DNA of 64,000 nucleotides from Tetrapyrgos nigripes (lineage: Eukaryota > Basidiomycota > Agaricomycetes > Agaricales > Campanellaceae): assembly GCA_013368315.1 (NCBI GenBank), contig JAACJM010000145.1, forward strand, positions 124,001 through 188,000, in the 5' to 3' direction. Of the stretch, positions 56,311 to 64,000 are shown one piece after another. A model generated the notes under the pieces. It had not been told where the DNA came from, did not search any database, and saw only the letters and a list, made by a program, of their open reading frames with translations. Position numbers and translations under genes: made by a program. How positions within the stretch are numbered: position 1 is the first letter of the stretch; every line of letters begins with the position of its first letter.

Positions 56311-58475
56311 ATGCGTCTTTTGAACACCCATTCTTTGAAGCTCAAGAGCTTTTTTGGCGACGACATCCCTCCATACGCGATTCTTTCTCATACTTGGGGC
56401 AAGACTGAGGATGAGGTCACATTTCAGGATATGATGGCGGAGGATCGTTCAGTTGCGGAGGGCAAAGCAGGCTACAAGAAGATCCGGGGTGCTTGTCAGT
56501 ACGCCCAGAAGTACATGTTTGAATGGATCTGGATTGACTCATGCTGCATCAACAAGGAGAGCAGCGCTGAGCTCTCTGAAGCTATCAATTCAATGTACGT
56601 CTATTACGAGGATGCCCAAGTCTGCTACGTCTATCTGGAGGATGCCGTTCGCAGCGAAGATATTAGGGACGAACGATCTGGGTTCAGGCATTGCAAGTGG
56701 TTCACGAGGGGTTGGACGTTACAGGAACTATTGGCACCGTCCTATGTCGTCTTTCTTGACCAGGACTGGGAGATGATTGGGACGAGATATAGTTTGGCAG
56801 ACGTCATCTCTGCCATCACTTCCATTCCGGTATCCGTCTTTAGAGATGGGGATTTTGACAAGTTCAGCGTGGCTCAGAAGATGTCGTGGGCTGCTCCGAG
56901 GCAGACAACACGACCGGAGGACATGGCATACTGCCTCTTTGGGATCTTCAGAGTCAGCATGTCGCCTATCTATGGTGAGGGTGGTGCGAGGGCATTCATG
57001 CGACTTCAACAAGAGATCATCAACATCTCGGATGATCGCAGCATATTCACCTGGGTCGGGCCATATGGCAAAAATGAGCCGAGAGGACTGTTGGCGAGGT
57101 CTCCTGTCGAGTTTAGGATGTCTAGTGAAGTGAACGCTTCCAAAGCAGACGACATTGGGGACACGTCATTTTCTTTTGGCAACAATGGCCTGCGGATCTC
57201 CCTCTTGTACCCATCGAACCAGTCTCTGTTGTTGTCTCCGAGACTGCAAAGACTCAGAGACCGTCATATCCTGTCGGCACCATATTCTCTGCACCTCTAC
57301 ACTGCTGCTCCGAGCGGAATCTCGAGACAGGTTTTGCGGTCTATCTGCAGAAGGTTGCCGGGGAGCGATACGTCCGCTACCAGCCAGACGAGCTGGCGAT
57401 CATTCCTCCTACGTCACAGCAACCTGACATATGCCAGGTGGTCGTAAAAGAGAATGCAGGCATTCCTCGCAAGGTCAAGAACGATCGTAAAGTTACTCGT
57501 CTATCCATCCGAAATACTGCACCCGACGTCTTCCTCAGAGACAGTCACCTTGATTATGGAATATCAACGATCTCTTATCCTGATGAAGATGAGGAGGCGC
57601 AGGGCATGAAGGAGACGTCGGTCAAGATTAAATCTTGGCCCGAGTCCAATGCCGATTGGGAGAACCGGGCGATTGCACTTCTGAAATATCAATATTTGAA
57701 ATCTGACGAATTCTTTCAGATTTACCTGGGCTTCAATTGCACTGACGGCTCTCTTCGCTTTGCCTCGAGACAGTGGTACTTTGAGCTGACAAACTGGAGT
57801 GATGGCTCATGCTGGGATTGGATGGAGTGGCACCTTGTGGGTGTAGGACTTGTATCCTTCACCTACCACATGACAGGCGACCAGACACTCAGGATATTTG
57901 AACTCCGGTATGTGGCCCCGGATAAAGCAAAGACTTCATCTATATCCGGACCACTTGAACCCTTCAGGTTGGGTTTCATGGTTCCATCCATGATTCGGGA
58001 GAAAGTCGAGTCCAACTATTTTGGGGAGACACACGAGGCAAAGGAATTCCAACTCGCAGATGTCTTCCCGCCGGACATCTTTGGCAAGGAGCACACAGAC
58101 CAGACCTATGTGGACATGTCTGCCCTGGAGGAAAGGAAGCAGTTCTACGTCCTCACCTACACTGCACCCCCTAACACTAATCCCCAGGACACAACTCCGA
58201 TATGTGCTTATGTGGTAATTGGTTTCCATGAATCCACAGCGTGGATGGACATTGTTGTTTCTACTGACTCTCCCGAAGAAGTTTGGAAGTCTTATTGTGA
58301 TTCAGGTTGGAGAGCACCGACTCGAATCCAGTGTAGCCTGGATGCCATGCTGGATCCATTAGCTTTACACCCTACGTGGTCGTTCAGAGGGCCAAAATTT
58401 GCTGGCAATGTGAAGGAATGGAGCAGTCTTCAACTAGGATCTCATGTTCTATCTGTAAACTACTTCATTGCCTGA
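56311..58475 (+). pseudogene. HET-domain protein 3, split by a 4-bp deletion
   Basis: The HET domain and the following conserved segment are intact (ILSHTWGKTEDEVTFQDMM, WIWIDSCCINKESSAELSEA, WFTRGWTLQELLAP, RPEDMAYCLFGIFRVSMSPI). At about 57197, gene 2 has CGGATCCATCTCCCTC where gene 3 has CGGATCTCCCTC. The 4-bp loss shifts the frame, giving 85 unrelated residues and a stop at 57445-57447. The original frame resumes and is open from about 57200 to 58475 (VVVKENAGIPRKVKNDRK ...). A truncated 378-residue protein with a complete HET domain may still be made. It is a recent break, since the downstream frame has no further stops. Confidence 0.9.
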
Positions 58476-58686
58476 TATGACACCAGAACCTGTAGATATG
58501 CTGCAGCATAGACTCTAATTAGAAGAAAATGCATGCTGCAGCACGATCTCTCCCTTAGAAGCCAATATGCTGCAGCATGTCCTACAGCTTAGAGGCGTCC
58601 CATGATGGGTAACAAGGCTGCCCCACAGTCTGCCTGACAGTGTGGATGTAGTGTGTGTGCTGTCAACGTCGAGGAAGAGTGATCGC
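58476..58686. repeat. Cluster of ATGCTGCAGCAT-type palindromes
   Basis: ATGCTGCAGCAT or a near copy occurs three times in about 90 bp (about 58498, 58532 and 58568) just after the HET gene 3 stop. This could be a 3'-end processing or protein-binding motif, or a simple repeat. No gene is seen. Confidence 0.6.
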
Positions 58687-58979
58687 TGTTGTTGTTGTTG
58701 AGCAGGCTATGTTCTATATATGTAGCAGCAACTGCATACTTACCTGGGGATGTAAAAGTGCTTGTTAGAGCAGTTTGCTAGAGGTTAAGAGTGATGAGTG
58801 TTAAGGGAAATCCTTTTTATTATAGGGCAATCTACGAGCCCTTATATACTGTTCTAGATAGTACATGTGACTACTTATCTAAGAACTTCTAATGTACAGT
58901 AAGCATAACTAACTAGATTACTATCTAATCTATATCTAATCTAATGTTGATGGCTGCTTACTAATTTGCCAATTCAACA
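58687..58979 (-). repeat. Copia 2 3' LTR (left boundary tentative)
   Basis: On the minus strand it starts TGTTGAATTGGC after the purine tract. The far end is tentatively placed at the TGTTGTTGTTG on the plus strand (58687), giving about 293 bp. No second LTR is in the window to confirm it. Confidence 0.6.
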
Positions 58980-59109
58980 CTCTCCCTTGCTAAGCTGCAC
59001 CATTAGTGCGTGTAAGCATAAAGGCGCTATAAGCAGCTGAAGTTCATCTTCGTTATTTGAGATACGTTGTACCATGGTTCTATGATACATTGTACCAAGG
59101 TTCAACTTG

Positions 59110-59354
59110 TATAAAATTGAAGTCCTAGTTGTGATCTAAACTTCTCAAATTTTAGTCTTCCAAGGTTCTTTGTAAACATATCTGCGGGATTATTGCTTCC
59201 TTCAATAAACTTTATTGTGACATTTTCATTTGTGACATGTTCACGGATGAAGTGATACTTGACAGCGATGTGTTTTGAATGTCGTTCTGTAACAGGATTG
59301 GATGCGATAAAGATAGATCCTTGATTGTCCCCATCTTGATGTTAAGTTCCTTTA
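59110..59354 (-). pseudogene. Copia 2 RNase H, C-terminal end
   Basis: The minus strand reads across frames ELNIKMGTIKD, SIFIASNPVTERHSKHIAVK, VTNENVTIKFIEGSNNPADM and FTKNLGRLKFEKF, the conserved end of copia polyproteins. At least one base is lost near TIKD. It continues the RNase H domain that is cut at 62535. Confidence 0.85.
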
Positions 59355-59457
59355 TAGCTGTTTCAATAAATATGTGGAATGATGATTTTTTTTTTTCCGA
59401 TGTCATTGACCGGCACTCAATCAGCGCCTTATCGGCTTCGACCTCAGCTTCTTTGCA

Positions 59458-60513
59458 TTGTCAGCATTGCATCTTAACGACCTAAGAGCACGTATCCCAA
59501 TCCTCTTTTATGAACATGGGCTCAAGGTCACACGCATCTGCAAACTTCTCAAACTCAAGAAATCATTTGTCTACAAGGTCCTTGACGAAGAGCACACCTA
59601 TGGAGTTCCTTACAACCCTCACGCTAGGCGGGTCAGTCATCCACGCATCCTGACTATTCCCAATACAAAATATATATTCAATACCCTCTCTCGCCATCGT
59701 ACTATGTACTTCAGTGAAATACAGGAGCAATTGGATCAACAATGTGATATCAATGTTTCCTTGACTACCATCTTCAACACTCTCTGTCGACTCTACTTCT
59801 CACACAAGTCTGTTTCCACTGAGGCTTTAGAACGCAACCAACTGGAATGTTCTGCTTTCATGAACACAATGGCAGACCTGGTGCTGAATCCAGACCAGCT
59901 CATGTTCACAGATGAAGCTTCGAGGAACCGAAGAACGCAGCAGAGACAGTTTGGACGAGCAATGAAGGGCAGGCAATGCAGAGTCTGCAGACACTTTGTC
60001 TGTGGTTCTCGTGTTACGATCCTGCCAGTACTTACCCTGGATGGTATCATTACCTACGATCTTATCCCTGGGCCTGTCACCTCCGAACGCTTTGTCCAAT
60101 TTCTTCGTGAGCTCGTGGTAGGCCTTACAGATTATTTGCAATCATGTCTGCTAACATACACATAGATCCCTCTGACCAATCCATATCCAGGCCCTCACAG
60201 CATCCTAGTCATGGACAATTGCAGCATTCATCACTCAGAAGAGGTTCGCAAACTGGTTGAAGATGAAGCTCGTGAGTGACATGTTACTTCTATATTAGTG
60301 GTTCTCGTTGACAGTGTTCTAGAATGCAAGCTAGTTTATCTTCTGCCTTACTCCCCTGATCTCAACCCCATTGAGCAGGCCTTTTCAGCCATCAAATCCT
60401 TTCTTCGCTGTAAAGTTTTTGACCATTCACTCTCTGTGATTGACCAGGCTTGTCAGAGCATCACCTCGTCTTTTGCTTGGGGCTTCTTCAAGGCTTCCGG
60501 TTATGTTGCGTAA
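59458..60513 (+). CDS. Tc1/mariner (IS630-like, DDE_3) transposase, start codon lost
   Basis: The exons are 59458-60117, 60166-60271 and 60323-60513, for 319 codons including the stop. The N-terminal helix-turn-helix (LRARIPILFYEHGLKVTRIC, KLKKSFVYKVL) binds the termini. The DDE catalytic triad is visible: D in MFTDEAS, D in VMDNCSIHH, E in YSPDLNPIEQAFSAIK, with about 35 residues between the last two. The natural start position reads TTG, there is no in-frame ATG upstream before a stop at 59407-59409, and the next ATG is about 80 codons downstream. The protein is therefore probably no longer made in full, although the rest of the frame is intact. Confidence 0.9.
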
Positions 60514-60701
60514 CTTCTGTACTCATCTGTCTGTATCAGGCCAGGTTTAGAGCTGTACAAGCTTCTTAGTTATGACACTAATTAGAGTCTATCAAAGTTT
60601 ATCTGGTGTCAATCAGGCTTAGTGACTGACATTCTAAATTTACTGATAAACACATATACAGCCCGCAAAGTCATCACAAGCACATCTCCTTTACATCCAC
60701 C

Positions 60702-62266
60702 ATGTCCGACGACGAACCCATCGCATACAACATCCAAGTCAGGCTCACTACATACACTACAATCACGAAAACTCCCAAAAAAGGCCCACCAACCAAGACT
60801 TTGAAGAAAAATGCAAAACCGAAGTCCAAAGAATTTGACTACACCTTTGAGGACTCTGTCGAGAATTATATCAAGTTTCTCAACACAATTCTGGGGGTCT
60901 GCGAGCTCAGATTCAATGCCACTGTGACCCGCTGATTCACTATATCAGTTCAAGTACCGCCTGCTCTGTATGTACAATTCTTTATGTGTTCCTTTCCTAG
61001 ATACATGGATGGACTCACATGGTTTGCTTTGTGTATGCAGGAAGGGTGGCGCTACTGACATCGATAAACTTGCAGATTATACCAGATTGGTTTCAAAAAT
61101 CTCAACCAGTGCCCCAGACAAGCCCATCATTGTCTTCATTGACGAGCAAGATATCAAGAAGAAAAAGCTCCCAAAGGTTTACCATTGTTTTGTGTACTTT
61201 CTTGATTTTTTGTTTCTTATGCTCTCTTTCTCCATCAACAGCGAGCCTCTCAGGATGACAATGAAGGTTCCCAGCAAGACAAAGCTACCGATGAGGACAA
61301 GTCAGGCTCTGATGACAATGGTGTGAGTATATCAACTTGTCTTTTATTAGCAGGTCTGTGTGACTCACTGGAAACATATAGAACGAGCTTTCCCTGATGG
61401 ATTACGAGCTTGCTCGACTTCGCAGTCTTTTGGAGGCCAAGTATAAGAGTGACAACAACAACAGCTATGCGTATACGGATCCTGTCTCTGGTGACCTTTG
61501 GCCATTGACCCCATTCATGTTGAAGGAGTGGTGTCGTGCAATGGTGCGTAGTCTTCTACAATGGTTTCATAATGATATGTTTATGACTGAGTTTATTGTA
61601 TACCAGTACGACGGAAAGGCTACTGTCAGTGAGCCTCCTCAGACACCCACCTTTGATGCCGTCAATAGGCTTCCATCTATTCGTAATGATCATTGGCGTC
61701 ACTCTGTATCCTCCTCTTCATCATCTGCCCTGACTAGTGACATTGGTCACCTTGCCAACATCATTACCACACTTCAAGCCCCTCCAACCACTCCCCAGAA
61801 ACCAGCTATCACTCATGCGCTTCACTTCCACCCCTTCCTTGCATTTGTCGAGAAGGAATTTCATGTGAAGGATGTCATGACCTATTGTTTTGCCTTGGAA
61901 GGACAGAGGATCGGCCCTGATGTTCTCCAATCAATTTCTGACAATATGTTGATGGGACTCAACATTCCTATTGGAGATATTCGTCGTCTAAAGGAAGCTG
62001 CAGCGATGTGGATCCAGAGTGATGACGCAAAGAAGTGTGGTGCCCCAGAGGGTGGTGATCAAGAACCTGCTGATGGAACCAAGCGCACTCAGGCTGAGAA
62101 ATGTTGGAAAGATGGGTCGGGCGCTGCTGCCTACCATGGCACCGGTGTGGATGCTTCAAGCCCTGGTCCAGAGATGGATTATGAATGGTATTATTATTGT
62201 GACTCATTGCAGAAGATGATGCTGTTGCAGCCTGGAGATGTCCCTGTCCTCGATGAGGAATTCTGA
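60702..62266 (+). CDS. Transposon-borne accessory protein with C-terminal SAM-like domain (one internal stop)
   Basis: The five exons are 60702-60967, 61041-61176, 61242-61322, 61382-61543 and 61607-62266, 435 codons in all with every splice in phase. The N-terminal part is MSDDEPIAYNIQVRLTTYTT, with a basic Lys/Pro segment. The middle has TDIDKLADYTRLVSKIST and an acidic Ser/Asp linker, then SGDLWPLTPFMLKEWCRAM. Near residues 290-352, FLAFVEKEFHVKDVMTYCFA and LNIPIGDIRRLKEAAAMWI look like a sterile alpha motif (helical protein-protein interaction domain). Codon 78 is TGA (TR*FTIS), probably once TGG or CGA. It resembles unnamed Agaricomycete proteins I recall. The function is unknown; a transposition cofactor or captured host gene is possible. 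Confidence 0.75.
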
Positions 62267-62536
62267 CTTTGTACACTAGCTTACTCTGAATCACAAATCA
62301 GTCGTTTATGTATATTCTTGTAATCCAATGTCTTCTTCTTGAACCGTATCATAGAACATAGATACATATGATTCGAAAACAGTAATACAATATGTAGTTA
62401 CACTGCAGACAGTTGAGGACTACCAAGCAATGACAACTCTAGGAGCTTTGAGACAAGCCAATGCCGACCAAATGGATGCCGAAGTGATCGAGAAAAAAAA
62501 ATTTTGACATTCCACATACTTAGTGAAATAGCTGTA

Positions 62537-63990
62537 AGAGAGCTTTTATCCAGATGACTTGGCAACTACAATCACTAAGAGCCATATACTCAGCTTCAGT
62601 AGAACTTAACGCGGTTGTGGTTTGAGCTCTAGAAGCCCAGTAGAAAGTACCACAGGCTAATGTTAGAAAGAAGCCAGTATGTGATCGATGATCATTTGGG
62701 TCTGATGCCCAATCAGAGTCTGTGTATGCAGCGAGACCAGTTCCTAATGGATCTGATTCAGTGATCTTTTTCTTGGATCCGTCATACACTAATGCATAGT
62801 GTTGAGTACCGAGAAGGTAACGACAAATCCAGAGAGCTTTGGCTAAATGATCATCTGAAGGGTTTGTAGCATGCTGTGCCATTTTGGTAATGGTGAAAGC
62901 TATGTCAGGACAAGTTCCTAACATGATGTAAAGAAGTGACCCAATGACAGTTTGATATCTCTGTCGAATAACTGGGTCGACTGGGGATTTGTTTTTTATA
63001 GGATAGTATCCAGCAGGTAATGGAGTAGCAGAAGCTTTCGCATTTTGCATACCACATCTCTCTAGTACCTTTTCAAGGTAGGCACATTGATCAAGATAGA
63101 TTTTGTTGCCTTTCCTGACGATGTTCATCCTAAGAAATTCTTTGGCATTGCCAAGATCCCTGCATTCCCATTTCTTCATAAACTTTGCTTTTAATTTGAG
63201 CACTAGTTGTTTGTCTGCTCCACAGAATAGAGCGTCATCAACGTAGACAACGGCAATGACAATGTAACTGTTTTGATTATATACGAAGATTCCGGCATCA
63301 GAGTTGATTTGTTTAAAACCAAGTTCTGCCATGGACTTGTTGAGACCTTTCCACCAAGCAAGACCAGCTTGCTTAGGTCCATATAGAGCGCAAAGTAGCC
63401 AAATGACTTTGCGTTCTTTTCCAGGTTCTATAAAACCTTCCAGCTGTTCCATATAGATCTCTTCTTCGAGTATGCCATAGAGATATGCACTATGAACATC
63501 GACACCTGAGATGTGCCAATTATTGAGGGCTGCCAATGTGAAGACTAGGTGCACCGTCTCGAAGCGAACAACTGGAGAGAAGACTTGATTGAAGTCTAGA
63601 CCTTCAATCTGTGAGAAACCTTTAGTGACGAGTCTCGCCTTCTTATGACCATCAGTTTTGATGTCAAAGACCCGTCAGTTTTTTATGACTTTCCTATTCT
63701 CAGGACAATCAATGAGTTGGAAAGTTCTGCGCCTGCAAAGTACCTCTAATTCTTCACGGCAAGCGATTTTCCATTCCTCTTGCTCCTTTTTTGGTAAGAG
63801 CGATATTTCTCGGAGTGTCCATTCGCGGGGAGATTTAGAGTCAATTGCATTATTAAGCAAGAGATTTATCATCTGTACTCCCCCTTCCTGGCATAGTTGT
63901 GCCTGATCTTCTAAAAGATCGTTTCCATCTGTATTAGATGCAGAATTCTCATTGTCTGATGTGGACGAGTGTGGTCTGAGACCTTCATCA
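62537..63990 (-). pseudogene. Copia 2 reverse transcriptase and RNase H
   Basis: Reading leftward: PREWTLREISLLPKKEQEEW, RRTFQLIDCPENRKVIKN, a TGA where Trp is expected (N*RVFDIK), HKKARLVTKGFSQIEGLDFN, FSPVVRFETVHLVFTLAALN, LYGPKQAGLAWW, AVVYVDDALFCG (intact YVDD) and the RNase H start AYTDSDWASDPNDHRSHTGF. SSTEAEYMALSDCSCQVIWI leads to ALL, where the transposon interrupts. Apart from the single TGA and the insertion the frame is open, so this copia is younger than copia 1. Confidence 0.9.
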
Positions 63991-64000
63991 GTGTCTCCTG

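Larger units (their letters stand above)
59355..62534 (+). mobile_element. Tc1/mariner-superfamily transposon carrying two genes
   Basis: The 3180-bp element has inverted termini. The left end is TAGCTGTTTCAATAAATATG; the reverse-complemented right end is CAGCTATTTCACTAAGTATG. Both continue GTGGAATG and a T-run followed by CGAT. TA duplications flank it (59353-59354 and 62535-62536). It contains a transposase gene and, downstream on the same strand, a five-exon accessory gene. Usual Tc1/mariner elements are 1.3-2.4 kb with a transposase only. Removing it restores the copia RNase H frame exactly. Confidence 0.92.
58687..64000 (-). mobile_element. Ty1/copia retrotransposon 2, partial, with nested Tc1/mariner element
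   Basis: This minus-strand copia element is different from copia 1. Its 3' LTR is near 58687-58979 and is preceded by a purine tract (AGCAAGGGAGAG). RNase H and RT follow to the right, and the 5' part lies outside the window. A Tc1/mariner element (59355-62534) splits the RNase H domain at a TA. With that element and one TA removed, the protein reads ALLKELNIKMG without a break. Confidence 0.88.

Overview
The window is fungal nuclear DNA, most likely from an Agaricomycete (mushroom-forming basidiomycete). The evidence is dense short introns (about 50-65 nt, GT..AG), a basidiomycete-type RVB2 gene, a family of single-domain HET proteins, a PA-TM-RING ligase, and a transposon complement (chromovirus gypsy, copia, Ngaro-type tyrosine-recombinase retroelement, pogo, Tc1/mariner, hAT) typical of these genomes. 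The species cannot be determined from the sequence alone. All exon models below were built by eye. For the five multi-exon genes with intact frames the exon lengths sum to whole codons.

Layout. (1) 1-6.4 kb, gene island: a decayed oxidase fragment, a frameshifted conserved hypothetical gene and a decayed P450 tail, then a probable GON7, mitochondrial uL2 and RVB2. uL2m and RVB2 diverge from a 59-bp gap. (2) 6.4-36.2 kb, a transposon block. A minus-strand copia element (9264-32146) has been split by a chromodomain gypsy element (15862-23036, perfect 5-bp TSD), by an Ngaro-like element (23983-32067) inside its 5' LTR, and by a 1.2-kb inverted-repeat element in its integrase. Around it lie a pogo derivative, a tRNA-like fragment, a fold-back element, a GTATGG-rich inverted-repeat element and a deleted hAT with a perfect 8-bp TSD. 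(3) 36.8-48.5 kb, gene island: divergent cytochrome P450 and secreted FAD oxidase, a PA-TM-RING ubiquitin ligase and a triple CCCH zinc-finger protein. (4) 49.2-58.5 kb: three tandem HET-domain genes, the third broken by a 4-bp deletion. (5) 58.7-64 kb: a second minus-strand copia element running off the window, interrupted at a TA by a 3.18-kb Tc1/mariner element that carries a second, non-transposase gene.

How the parts relate. The P450 and FAD oxidase share a 1.1-kb divergent promoter with three GCGGCCGC palindromes and look like a small oxidative-metabolism pair. The fragments near 0.7 and 2.2 kb are remains of a second, inverted copy of the same pair. The HET array looks like recent tandem duplication, with shared promoter sequence and a conserved 5'-UTR intron. 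Many stops in the transposons are TGA where CGA or TGG is expected, which fits cytosine-deamination decay.

The best candidate for something undescribed is the two-gene Tc1/mariner element. Its accessory 434-codon, five-exon gene ends in a SAM-like domain, lies inside the terminal inverted repeats, and is not a known component of Tc1/mariner elements.
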